Of a DNA stretch of 64,000 nucleotides, positions 24,575 to 32,548 are shown one piece after another. This DNA is from Clostridia bacterium (GTDB lineage Bacteria > Bacillota > Clostridia > Oscillospirales > CAG-272), in assembly GCA_017503325.1 (NCBI GenBank), contig JAFVTI010000030.1, positions 1-64,000 of the forward strand. Reading direction: 5' to 3'. The notes under the pieces were generated by a model. It did not search any database. It was given only the letters and a program-made list of their open reading frames with translations, and was not told where the DNA came from. Numbering within the stretch: position 1 is the first letter of the stretch; the number at the start of each line of letters is the position of its first letter. Position numbers and translations under genes: made by a program.

Positions 24575-24924
24575 TGACCCCCGGCACTGTGAGACAGTCC
24601 TGCCGCATACAGGATGCCGCTTGCCTCAAATGCGCGCTTATCGCTGCACATGACGGCAATACCGCACTCCTCTGCAAGCTCCACCATCTCCTCTGTCGGT
24701 TTCTTGCCTCTGACGAAAACAATGCAGATCATGTCCATCATGTTCGCAGTGCGTATCACCTGCGAATTGATAAGTCCCGTGATAAGTACACCTTGGTCCT
24801 TGACGTAAGCGAGCACGTCGCTCATCATGTCGCTGCAGCAGGCAGAGATGACCTCGCTTTCGAGATGCTCCTCTCCGCAAAGCAGCTGTGCGTCCAGAAG
24901 TTTACCGATTTCGCTGATCTTCAT
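24571..24924 (-). CDS. DRTGG-domain protein (first copy)
   Basis: A 117-aa DRTGG-type protein: EIGKLLDAQLLCGEEHLESEVISACCSDMMSDVLAY, then GVLITGLINSQVIRTANMMDMICIVFVRGKKP. It shares layout with the 22447-22776 protein but is clearly diverged. The role is probably regulatory within the hydrogenase control module. It follows hydC by 47 bp and overlaps the RsbW-like gene. Confidence 0.82.
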   Translation of the reverse strand: MKISEIGKLLDAQLLCGEEHLESEVISACCSDMMSDVLAYVKDQGVLITGLINSQVIRTANMMDMICIVFVRGKKPTEEMVELAEECGIAVMCSDKRAFEASGILYAAGLSHSAGGQ

Positions 24925-24971
24925 ATTTGTAATCTCCGATTTTTTGCGGATGCTTCCGCAGATTTGGTGAA

Positions 24972-25469
24972 TTAGTCTACGTACTTCTTGAGAATTTCGG
25001 GAACGTCAGCAACGGTCAGTCTGCCGTAAACCTCACCGTTGACGGTCAGAACGGGAGCAAGACCGCAAGCGCCGATGCATCTGGTAGCCTCCAGGGAGTA
25101 CTTGCCGTCGGGAGAGGTGCTGCCAACGGGAACACCGAGCAGATCGGAGAACTTGTTGATAATGTCACCCGAGCCCTTTACGTAGCAAGCGGTACCCAGG
25201 CAAACCGCAACAGCGATCTCACCGTCGGGATTGAGCTTGAACTGTGCATAGAAGGTAGCAATGCCGTAGATCTTCTCAATGGGCGTGCCGGTCTTCTCTG
25301 CGATGATCTTCTGCACCTCGTAAGGCAGATAGCCGTAAATTGCCTGAGCCTCCTGCATGATGGGCATGGTTGCACCGGGAATGCCCTCATACTTCTTGAT
25401 CACTTCAAGCAACTGAGCTTCCTGCTCCGGAGTGCCACGAAATTCAACCGTAGTCAATTTCTTTTTCAT
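24972..25469 (-). CDS. hydC: Hydrogenase subunit HydC (NuoE-like)
   Basis: A 165-aa NuoE-type subunit with a thioredoxin-like fold and one [2Fe-2S] cluster: CLGTACYVKGSGD and RCIGACGLAPV supply four cysteines. The N-terminal helical part (GATMPIMQEAQAIYGYLP) is typical. It partners HydB in NADH oxidation. It is the first gene of the operon, with a promoter 45-73 bp upstream, and is separated from hydB-hydA by the regulatory genes. A GGAGG site precedes the ATG. Confidence 0.93.
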   Translation of the reverse strand: MKKKLTTVEFRGTPEQEAQLLEVIKKYEGIPGATMPIMQEAQAIYGYLPYEVQKIIAEKTGTPIEKIYGIATFYAQFKLNPDGEIAVAVCLGTACYVKGSGDIINKFSDLLGVPVGSTSPDGKYSLEATRCIGACGLAPVLTVNGEVYGRLTVADVPEILKKYVD

Positions 25470-25513
25470 GGTTAGTAAATCCTCCTGTGATTACTTTATA
25501 ATATAACCGTCTT

Positions 25514-25542
25514 ATTATATCATATAATTTTATAAAAGTCTA
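25514..25542 (-). promoter_or_regulatory. Promoter of the hyd operon
   Basis: On the minus strand TAGACT and TATAAT are separated by 17 bp in an AT-rich stretch, 45 bp upstream of the hydC start. I see no obvious operator repeat next to it. Confidence 0.72.
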
Positions 25543-25676
25543 TAGGTTTGTGAAAAATTCATCAATTTTTGGTGGAAACTCTCCCTTTTTGTGCTTACGT
25601 ATGGCCTCTTTTGTGCATGTCGTAGTGCGGCAAAAATATGCGGATGGATATTGTAAACTTTTTGTGAACATTTGCA

Positions 25677-25724
25677 AAATCCAAAAGCAGCACCCGCCTT
25701 ACGCGGATGCCGCTTTTGGATTTT
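25677..25724. terminator. Terminator between hyd promoter and XRE gene
   Basis: A long imperfect stem, AAAATCCAAAAGC with GCTTTTGGATTTT, has an inner CGC/GCG pair and flanking T-runs. It ends the minus-strand XRE gene, whose stop lies in it. Confidence 0.78.
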
Positions 25725-26331
25725 ATTTCTTTAAGACTTTTTTGCACCAGGTGCGTTTGTTGCATTTGGGGCACTTCAAGTATCGAGTCGTTCCTCTGTG
25801 CATCGCATTAAGTGCCTGCATATAGGTAGGCACGATCTCGTAACCGCAATTTTTGCACTTATAAGCACCTACACTGACCTCGAGCTTTAATGCGTAGAAG
25901 CACGGTATCAGGAAGATCACGCAGAGCGCAAGTATTGCAACGAGCATCCAAGGACCCTCAGGCACAAAAAACGCGATGATCGCAAGACCGCCGATCAATC
26001 CAATGATACTCACCGTCATGATCGTCCACATTGCATTCCAAATAGTTTTGTTTTTCTGTTCCAATTCCTTTGCCATATCCAGCAAAAGCTCTTCGTTTTT
26101 CTGTTGATTGTTTTCCATAACAATTCTCTCCCCACAAAGTAAATCGTTGACGGTGATCCCAAGCTCACCGCAAAGCTCCAACATGATCGAGGAATCCGGC
26201 ATGGATCGGCCGTTTTCCCATTTGGACACAGCGCGATCGGTCACGCCGACCTTCTCAGCCAGCTGCGCCTGCGTCATGTTCTTGTTTTTTCTGCATTCGG
26301 CAATGAACTTGCCGATCTTGATTTGATCCAT
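25723..26331 (-). CDS. Membrane-bound XRE regulator with zinc ribbon
   Basis: A 202-aa protein with three parts. Residues 1-60 are a Cro/C1 helix-turn-helix (IGKFIAECRKNKNMTQAQLAEKVGV...SKWENGRSMPD). Two transmembrane helices lie near 105-155. A C-terminal zinc ribbon has KCKNCGYE and KCPKCNKRTWC. It may bind DNA from the membrane and sense a signal through the ribbon. The ATG at 26331 follows GGAGGAG; the longer frame has no ribosome site. No operon partner is visible. Confidence 0.85.
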   Translation of the reverse strand: MDQIKIGKFIAECRKNKNMTQAQLAEKVGVTDRAVSKWENGRSMPDSSIMLELCGELGITVNDLLCGERIVMENNQQKNEELLLDMAKELEQKNKTIWNAMWTIMTVSIIGLIGGLAIIAFFVPEGPWMLVAILALCVIFLIPCFYALKLEVSVGAYKCKNCGYEIVPTYMQALNAMHRGTTRYLKCPKCNKRTWCKKVLKK

Positions 26332-26431
26332 GTGTTGTCTCCTCCTTTTCGGTCTTAGTTTATCTGCTTGCGGGGGAAAAATCAACACACCGACGGTTGA
26401 ATGTGGGGGATCCAACCGACGGTGGAGTGAC

Positions 26432-26869
26432 TTATTTTTTCATTTCCATATAAGGAATCACGACAAAGCCGCATTTTTCATATACGTGCACGGCTCTCTC
26501 GTTTTCCGGCTCGACCTCCAAGCGGAAGATCGCATCCGGATACTTGTTTTGAATAAACGACATAAAAGCGCTGCCGATACCGCGGTCGCGGAATTCGGGC
26601 GCAACGTAGATATCCTCCAGCCACATGCAGGGCTTGCCGAATTCGGTCGAAAAGCTCTTGGCCACCATGGCGTATCCCTGCAAGACCCCGTCGTCCTCGA
26701 ACACGTAGCCCTCGAGATAAGGCGAGTCGGACAGACACGCATCCACGTCGGCTGCGAAAATCTCGTCCGAGCCGTTGCTCCACACCGCGTCGGACGCGTA
26801 AAACGTGCGCATCATACAGAGCACTTCTTCCCTGTCACGCTCCTGAATATTTCTGATCATACTTTGCAA
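26432..26869 (-). CDS. GNAT family N-acetyltransferase
   Basis: A 145-aa GNAT with motif A MWLEDIYVAPEFRDRGIGSAFM and motif B EPENERAVHVYEKCGFVVI. The likely start is TTG at 26869, six bases after GGAGG; an ATG at 26860 lies 15 bases after it. The substrate is unknown. It stands apart from the 1-6.5 kb acetyltransferase island. Confidence 0.85.
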   Translation of the reverse strand: MQSMIRNIQERDREEVLCMMRTFYASDAVWSNGSDEIFAADVDACLSDSPYLEGYVFEDDGVLQGYAMVAKSFSTEFGKPCMWLEDIYVAPEFRDRGIGSAFMSFIQNKYPDAIFRLEVEPENERAVHVYEKCGFVVIPYMEMKK

Positions 26870-26903
26870 AATCCACCTCCAAGGTCATACTATCATTAAC
26901 GGA

Positions 26904-27173
26904 TTATTTGATAAAAAACACGCAGGCCGCGCACACGAAAATGATGATCGCCGCGCCAAGATTGAAGTATGCAGCCGTTCTGGCTCTGTTCCATTGCAAA
27001 TAGGTCTGACAAAGCGACGCCACACCCAAGAGCGGAATATAGATATCGCCCGCATCAGGCAATACGTCAAATATGCCCAGCATCGCAAAAACGATCACAG
27101 AGATGCTGACCAGAATCGACGTGATCGAAACGATCTTGTAAAGCAAGGGCTGATCCTTCCATTGTGTTTTCAT
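26904..27173 (-). CDS. Small membrane protein, unknown function
   Basis: An 89-aa protein starting MKTQWKDQPLLYKIVS behind AAGGAGG. Three hydrophobic helices follow (about 15-35, 40-57 and 68-88), and a short charged loop QTYLQWNRARTAAY lies between the second and third. I do not recognise a family with certainty; small three-helix proteins of this kind are often DUF-annotated. It lies 29 bp downstream of the lipoprotein gene and may be co-transcribed. Confidence 0.7.
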   Translation of the reverse strand: MKTQWKDQPLLYKIVSITSILVSISVIVFAMLGIFDVLPDAGDIYIPLLGVASLCQTYLQWNRARTAAYFNLGAAIIIFVCAACVFFIK

Positions 27174-27202
27174 ATCAAAGCCTCCTTGTGTATGCTGATT
27201 GG

Positions 27203-28828
27203 TTACATATACATATTCTGATTGGGCGGCATTGCCCCGTATTCCTCGCTGCTGATGATATAGTCGTTGACCACCTTTTCGTACGCGTAGCCGAATTCGG
27301 ACCAAATCTGCCATTCGCTATAGGTCGTATACGATGCGCCGTGAATGGTAAATGCCGTGGTTTCTCCGTTTACGGTATAAGAGATCTTTATATCGTAAGA
27401 GGGCTCTACAATTTTGTCGGTTGCAAAGAAATCCTCTTTGATATCAAACAGATTCCCGTTATACAGGATCCTGTAAATATCCATCAGCTCGGCATGATCC
27501 AGCATCAGCGTGGTTTCGCACTTGACGTCCAGGTCATAGTTGTAGCCGTTTTTCAAATGCCCCGTTGCCGAATCGTAAGAGAGATCAAATTTATATGTCA
27601 GGGTAAAGGAAAAATCGTCGGGCAGCGGCACGGCTTTGGTTGCTTTGCAATCCTTGCAGGTATAGAGAATGATCTCGCTGTCACCTTCAGCGCTCACAAC
27701 GCCAGCGTCATAGCTGTGTGCGACGCTGCAATCCCGATGCTCCTCGTTCAGCTCCTGCAGCTGCGCAAGCGTCAGATACCCCTTGTCATACGCCTCGTTG
27801 AGCGTCAAGGGCATCCCTTGCGTATATACAAGCATTTCCCTGCCGTCCGCGTAGGTAAAGGTCAGATCTGTTCCTATGATCCTTTCACTCCACGCAGCCG
27901 TCGTAGCCTTGTCGATCTTGTAAGCATATACTTGATGATCCATCCGATTGGTCGGATGCTCATAGGTGTATTTTCCGTATATTTTTTCAATCTCCGGGAT
28001 GCGCTCAAGTCCCTTGTCCGCCATGGTGACAACAGCCAGCACGTCCTGCTCCGACGCATCCGGGAGCGCATATACGACAGGGCCTCTGTGATGCAGCATG
28101 GTATCCCACAAATTGGCCGTGGTCAGCTCGGGATCCAGCACAAGAGCGTTTTCAAGAATGGTAAAGACGTGCACCTTGGCGGCTGTTGCAATATCCAGAT
28201 ATACCTTGCCGCCCTTTATCCAATACTTTGCGGAATATGACTCTTTACTATCAGGCGAGCGGTACACGCCGCACAAGCCGTTTTCATAAAAGGTGATCGC
28301 CGAAAGATCGGATTTATACGGCAGATAATACGTGCCCAGATGCAAGCCATCCTGCACCTTGACGGCATCGTCGGCAATTTCGATGGATGTCGGAATGATC
28401 GGACTTGGATAGCCCGGCAGAATGTATCCTTTGTGCTGTACGCGAACGATATTTCCTGCGACAAGGCCGGCGCTCTCGATCAGGTTCTCTTCCGAATATT
28501 CCAGAACGATCCTTTTCCCCGCTGCCTCAAAGTCCTCATAGCAGTCTGTTCCGACAGGCTCGACGCTATACGCGTCGATCACCCTTGCGATAAACCAGCG
28601 CGCTTCTCCTTCAAGATTGCCGCAGAATTGACACTCCGTATGCCAAGCATGCGCGACGCTGTCGCCACCGGGTTCTGTTTGGAGTTCGCTTTGAGTCGGA
28701 AGCTCGGTCCCCTGCTGCGGCTCGGTCGTTCCCTCATCCGTTTGCGCTTGCTCGCGCAGCTCGTTGGCGCAGCCTGCAAAAGAACAAATCAGCGCGAAAA
28801 TCAAGATCCACAAAAGCGTTTTTTTCAT
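27203..28828 (-). CDS. Large lipoprotein, unknown function
   Basis: A 541-aa protein with signal peptide and lipobox FAGC (Cys20). A Thr/Glu/Gln-rich linker (about 25-60) follows, then HTECQFCGNLEGEARWFIARV. Much later a CKDCK motif (about residue 400) and beta-rich sequence appear. It seems to have two or three beta-rich parts but no domain I can name. It is anchored outside the membrane by its lipid. No enzymatic motif is evident. Confidence 0.75.
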   Translation of the reverse strand: MKKTLLWILIFALICSFAGCANELREQAQTDEGTTEPQQGTELPTQSELQTEPGGDSVAHAWHTECQFCGNLEGEARWFIARVIDAYSVEPVGTDCYEDFEAAGKRIVLEYSEENLIESAGLVAGNIVRVQHKGYILPGYPSPIIPTSIEIADDAVKVQDGLHLGTYYLPYKSDLSAITFYENGLCGVYRSPDSKESYSAKYWIKGGKVYLDIATAAKVHVFTILENALVLDPELTTANLWDTMLHHRGPVVYALPDASEQDVLAVVTMADKGLERIPEIEKIYGKYTYEHPTNRMDHQVYAYKIDKATTAAWSERIIGTDLTFTYADGREMLVYTQGMPLTLNEAYDKGYLTLAQLQELNEEHRDCSVAHSYDAGVVSAEGDSEIILYTCKDCKATKAVPLPDDFSFTLTYKFDLSYDSATGHLKNGYNYDLDVKCETTLMLDHAELMDIYRILYNGNLFDIKEDFFATDKIVEPSYDIKISYTVNGETTAFTIHGASYTTYSEWQIWSEFGYAYEKVVNDYIISSEEYGAMPPNQNMYM

Positions 28829-28869
28829 GTCTGCACCTCCGTTTTACAAATTAGCTTACAAATCAAAAA

Positions 28870-29205
28870 TCAAAGATCACCTTGCAAACGTACCGTTGAG
28901 CGTTTGCTCTCAAAGCCTTCCGGATAGCGTTTTTTGAGTTTGTCAATATTCGCTTGCAAAATATCCTCCAAGGGCATATCCAATGCCGTGGCTGCTTCGG
29001 CCAAATACCAGGCAATGTCACCAAGTTCTTTGGCCAAATGCTCCTTATCAAGCTCGTGCCCCTGCGCCATCCATTTCTTGACAATGTCGATCGCTTCACC
29101 GGATTCCCCGCACAAGCCCATGACGCTGTTGATCAGCACGTCTTTTTTACTCAATTCGGGGTTGAGCGTTGTCATAGCCAATTCCTGATATTCGTTTACC
29201 TGCAT
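28870..29205 (-). CDS. MazG-like nucleotide pyrophosphohydrolase
   Basis: A protein of about 111 aa of the short MazG type. The metal-binding pattern is GLCGESGEAIDIVKKW followed by HLAKELGDIAWYLAEAATAL, giving the EExxE...ExxD layout with Glu/Asp at the usual positions. It should hydrolyse nucleoside triphosphates or related nucleotides to monophosphate and PPi, as a house-cleaning enzyme. The ATG at 29205 lies 8 nt after GGAGG. It is monocistronic by position. Confidence 0.88.
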   Translation of the reverse strand: MQVNEYQELAMTTLNPELSKKDVLINSVMGLCGESGEAIDIVKKWMAQGHELDKEHLAKELGDIAWYLAEAATALDMPLEDILQANIDKLKKRYPEGFESKRSTVRLQGDL

Positions 29206-29345
29206 TGCAAGCACCTCCAAAAAACAAGCGTCTGTGGTTTTATTATAGCATAGGATTTGAAAAAAGTAAAGAGGACGACGAGGTTCTTTCCAAAAGGAAT
29301 CGCCTTTTGAAAAAGGGAGGCGAAAACGCCTCCCCTACGTGGAAC

Positions 29346-30128
29346 TTATATTAACAGAATCCAGATCAGCTTTGAAACAATATGGCATCCGCCGTGCGCG
29401 ATCATTGCATAACGTAAGCCGTATTTTCTATACAACCAACCGAACATCAAGCCCACGCCGCCATTGAGCAAAAAGCATCGGAATACGATCATGGGAGAAA
29501 GGCCGATCAGCTCTGCTGTGGCAGGCAGATGCCCCGCTGCGAACAGAAGTGAGGCGATCACGTTTGCAACGATCAGCACCCACGTGGATGGGCGTTCATG
29601 CTTTCTGTCAAGCACCTTCCACAGAATGAATGCAACCAAAGTCAACCAGAAAAGACGCAGCATGACTTCTTCGATCACCCCACCGTAAATAACGGATGCT
29701 ATCAAGTACGGGATCGTTGGCTTTACACTGTACGAATCCATAATGACTTGCGAATAGAGCCCAAAGAAAAGCAGGTCGGATAAAATCAATACCGAGCCAC
29801 CGACCAAAGCAACAACCAAAGACGCGATCAACGGCTTTTTGGTGATCTTTTTTTCATCCCTCCAAAGCCCGGTCTTCTTGCCGAGCCAGATGCCTGCCGC
29901 TCCCAAGAAAATGCCGTATCCTGCACCCTGTATGGCGGTAATAATGCCCATCATGATATCGGCAGGAAGCCCTCCGAGTCCTTCGGCAGCCAGCTCATCG
30001 AGAAGTTGCTGCTGCATCTCGGGCGAATAACTGTCCAATACGTAAATGCCTGTAAAGAACCCGCCAATGATCCCTGCGAGTGCGAAAAATAACAGGGTTT
30101 TCCAATATGATTTGATAAACTGTTTCAT
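29346..30128 (-). CDS. CPBP-family intramembrane protease
   Basis: A 260-aa protein with seven or eight hydrophobic helices. The three family motifs are present: EEVMLR at 153-158, FAAGH at 196-200 and a C-terminal AHGGCH (His245). CPBP proteins are glutamic intramembrane endopeptidases or, in bacteria, proteins of bacteriocin immunity and maturation. The ATG at 30128 follows AAAGGAG. It is the first ordinary gene beyond the cassette array, separated from it by about 100 bp. Confidence 0.88.
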   Translation of the reverse strand: MKQFIKSYWKTLLFFALAGIIGGFFTGIYVLDSYSPEMQQQLLDELAAEGLGGLPADIMMGIITAIQGAGYGIFLGAAGIWLGKKTGLWRDEKKITKKPLIASLVVALVGGSVLILSDLLFFGLYSQVIMDSYSVKPTIPYLIASVIYGGVIEEVMLRLFWLTLVAFILWKVLDRKHERPSTWVLIVANVIASLLFAAGHLPATAELIGLSPMIVFRCFLLNGGVGLMFGWLYRKYGLRYAMIAHGGCHIVSKLIWILLI

Positions 30129-30231
30129 AAACACTCTCCTTTCGCACACAGTATACCCGATATTGGAAGCAAGGTACACATACCAACGGTTGGGTTGGAA
30201 AAAATCAACTTTCGGTAGAGTGAAATTTGAC

Positions 30232-30647
30232 CGTCAAATTCAAGTTTATCGATTAGTTGTATTGTACCCAAAAAACGGCAATAATAAATAGGACGGCTCA
30301 ATTTTTTACAAATTGAACCGCCCTTGTCGTAGGGGCGAACTGCGTTCGCCCGCTGGAGACCACAGGTCTCCCCTACGAAAACGAAAACAGCACCCACCGA
30401 AATGAGTGCTGTTTTTGTATCGAAATAATCCCAAACTGGTAATTATCTCTTGGAGTTTTAGCAATACCGTTTGATATCGTGAATATCGTGTAATATCGTT
30501 TGATATCGTAGCTTTATCGTGTGTTTTCGTCGCGTTTACGCAGGATATCGTGAATATCGTGAGTATCATCGCATAAAGTGTTGCACCAAATTTGCACCAA
30601 AATCACACCAACGCTTAACGCCTATTCAGCTCGACAAATTGGAATTT
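30232..30647 (-). repeat. Cassette-junction repeat, copy 1 (rpsI-end core with flanks)
   Basis: Three parts, read on the plus strand. Module T (30232-30439) holds a degenerate promoter, a hairpin, a 50-bp palindrome and a terminator. A 16-bp core, taattatctcttggag (30440-30455), equals the last 13 bases of rpsI plus three. Arm P (30456-30647) holds many ATATCGTG repeats and three GCACCAA repeats. T and core are shared with copies 2 and 3, and P with copy 2 only. Promoter bases here have decayed, and no cargo gene starts at this module. Confidence 0.88.
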
Positions 30648-30649
30648 GT

Positions 30650-31309
30650 TTAATTCGTTTCGTTAATCCATTTCTTTGCCCAAGCAAATAATGCTTCGGA
30701 CATCAAATTGAAATCTGCCATTTCGCCATTTTTCAAATTCATAAATGTTTCAACGATAACCTGTTCATCGGAAGATACAACTTGGGGCAATTTTTTTTGG
30801 TGGCTGATATAGTTTCCCGTTTGTTTGAAAGCTATTGCCTGCACAACAAAAGAAGCAGATTTATATAACTCTCGCAAAATATCCTCGTTTTTTTCGTGTA
30901 ACATATTATGAACACATCCGTGATAGATATTGCAAGCCCCAATTTTGATTGCTCTTTCAACAGCTACCTTGTCAAGCAACGGCAATAATTCATCAAGGCT
31001 TCCTTTTATCGGGGTTGTATCATAATAAAACTGAAAAAGATCGGAAGGCTCCCAATTAAGAAGCTCGTCCTTTCCCGAAGCAAAACCGCATATCAGCTCT
31101 CTGTGAGGTAGAGTATTTAACATTGCATTATATTTTTGAATATCCGAGGTGGTTAACTCGTCAAGTATAACAACAATATCAATATCACTCGTATCACAAG
31201 CTTCGCCGCGGCTGTAGCTTCCTTGCAATCCAACAAACCATACACGGTTGGCGAATGTCTCATTTAGTGAGTGCAAAAATTTTTGCATCCAAGTAGTAAT
31301 ATCTATCAT
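30650..31309 (-). CDS. Nucleotidyltransferase-fold protein (cassette cargo)
   Basis: A 219-aa protein with a polymerase beta-like nucleotidyltransferase domain. The active-site motif is GLQGSYSRGEACDTSDIDIVV (GSxxRG...SDxD), and the rest is mostly helical. It resembles enzymes that adenylylate lincosamides or aminoglycosides and also HepT/MNT-type proteins; substrate specificity cannot be read. The start is 12 bp from cassette module 2, with GGGGAG before the ATG and a promoter in that module. The base composition is AT-rich against GC-rich neighbours, a sign of transfer. Confidence 0.82.
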   Translation of the reverse strand: MIDITTWMQKFLHSLNETFANRVWFVGLQGSYSRGEACDTSDIDIVVILDELTTSDIQKYNAMLNTLPHRELICGFASGKDELLNWEPSDLFQFYYDTTPIKGSLDELLPLLDKVAVERAIKIGACNIYHGCVHNMLHEKNEDILRELYKSASFVVQAIAFKQTGNYISHQKKLPQVVSSDEQVIVETFMNLKNGEMADFNLMSEALFAWAKKWINETN

Positions 31310-31320
31310 TTAAATCTCCC

Positions 31321-31727
31321 CGTCAAATTCAAGTTTATCGATTAGTTAGATTATACCATAAAAACGGCAAAAAGTAAATAGGACGGCTCAATTCTTTACA
31401 AATTGAACCGCCCTTCTCCGTAGGGGCGAACTGCGTTCGCCCGCTGGAGACCACAGGTCTCCCCTACGAAAAGAAAAAACAGCACCCACCGAAATGAGTG
31501 CTGTTTTTATATCGAAATAATCCCTAGTGAGTAATTATCTCTTGGAGTTTTAAGAACACTGTTTGATATCGTGAATAACGTGAAATATCGTGTGATATCG
31601 TAGATTTATCGTGTGTTTTCGTGCGATATCGTGAATATCGTGAGTATCATCGCATAAAGTGTTGCACCAAGTTTGCACCAAGATCACACCAACATTCAAC
31701 GCTGTTCTGCTCGACAAATTGGAATTT
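31321..31727 (-). repeat. Cassette-junction repeat, copy 2 (rpsI-end core with flanks)
   Basis: It has the same three parts as copy 1: module T (31321-31531), core taattatctcttggag (31532-31547) and arm P (31548-31727). T contains an intact promoter toward the nucleotidyltransferase gene. Arm P is 12 bp shorter than in copy 1 and ends within 3 bp of the stop of the 267-aa gene. The palindrome and terminator are nearly identical to those of copies 1 and 3. Confidence 0.88.
31350..31378 (-). promoter_or_regulatory. Cassette promoter of the nucleotidyltransferase gene
   Basis: TTTACT (31373-31378 on the minus strand) and TATAAT (31350-31355) are separated by 17 bp. It lies 40 bp before the ATG, within repeat module T. 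Confidence 0.82.
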
Positions 31728-32529
31728 ATAGTTTAGATATATCTTCCGAGATGTTGAGTGATTGACCGTCAAACACAAATGTTCTTGTACGTTTTTCTAT
31801 ATACTTATCTGTAGCACAATTATACGTCCAGACAACTTTATCGGCTTTACCTATAAGAATATATTTTTTACTCTCTTTGGAAAAGTCCGGATTATAAACA
31901 CTTAAACAGAAACGATCAGTACCATTGTTTGTAAACATAAAAGTTAAAACATTGTCTACCACATCAGATGATAACAATGTATAGATGTTATCATAATGCC
32001 TACTGCCACAAGGATCTTGATTATATACATCAACGTAATGTGTAGTTTTATATATTATAACTGCAAACGACTCAGGTGAAATATAAATTTCAAACTCTTT
32101 TGTATCGACATTAAAAAACCATGGGTCGTTTGTGGTTCTGTTTGTGTTTATATACTTTGTGTATTTTTTAATACCAACTTGATATATGTCTTCGTCATAT
32201 TCTTTCAAAACATTCAAAATGCTTTCAAAAATGAATTTTCTTGGTTCATATTCTCCATATCCCAATTGATATTCTTTGGTAAGGTTTTCTCTGTTGTCTT
32301 TTTCCAAATTGCAATAATGCGAAAACGCACATGATTCCACAAGCAACCCTACCGCAGCTTTTTCGGTAAAAACAGGAAAGCCATCGAGTTCTATCGGTCC
32401 TCTCCAATCTTGTACTTGGCAATGTATTAAACCACATCTCTTAAAAATGCTAAAGTTTTCGCAGTATTCAATGCCGTGCTCTTGTAATATTTTCTTGCAA
32501 TCGTGAATTATTTTAATAGAGTTAAACAT
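31726..32529 (-). CDS. Unknown 267-aa protein (cassette cargo)
   Basis: I recognise no family. The protein is soluble by appearance, rich in Tyr, Asn, Asp and Lys, with about six cysteines scattered in the N-terminal half (RCGLIHCQVQDW, ESCAFSHYCN). The second half looks beta-rich with KSSS-type turns (VWTYNCATDKYIEKRTRTFVFDG). No catalytic motif stands out. The gene is AT-rich, has no clear ribosome site, and starts 20 bp from repeat module 3, whose promoter drives it. Cargo status and isolation suggest an accessory function. Confidence 0.75.
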   Translation of the reverse strand: MFNSIKIIHDCKKILQEHGIEYCENFSIFKRCGLIHCQVQDWRGPIELDGFPVFTEKAAVGLLVESCAFSHYCNLEKDNRENLTKEYQLGYGEYEPRKFIFESILNVLKEYDEDIYQVGIKKYTKYINTNRTTNDPWFFNVDTKEFEIYISPESFAVIIYKTTHYVDVYNQDPCGSRHYDNIYTLLSSDVVDNVLTFMFTNNGTDRFCLSVYNPDFSKESKKYILIGKADKVVWTYNCATDKYIEKRTRTFVFDGQSLNISEDISKL

Positions 32530-32548
32530 TTTTATATACCAAATTGCT

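Noticed and set aside
30306..30569. Small open frame across the core and arm P as a gene
   Set aside because: It runs through repeats and hairpins that recur with changes in copy 2 that break the frame; no ribosome site is present.
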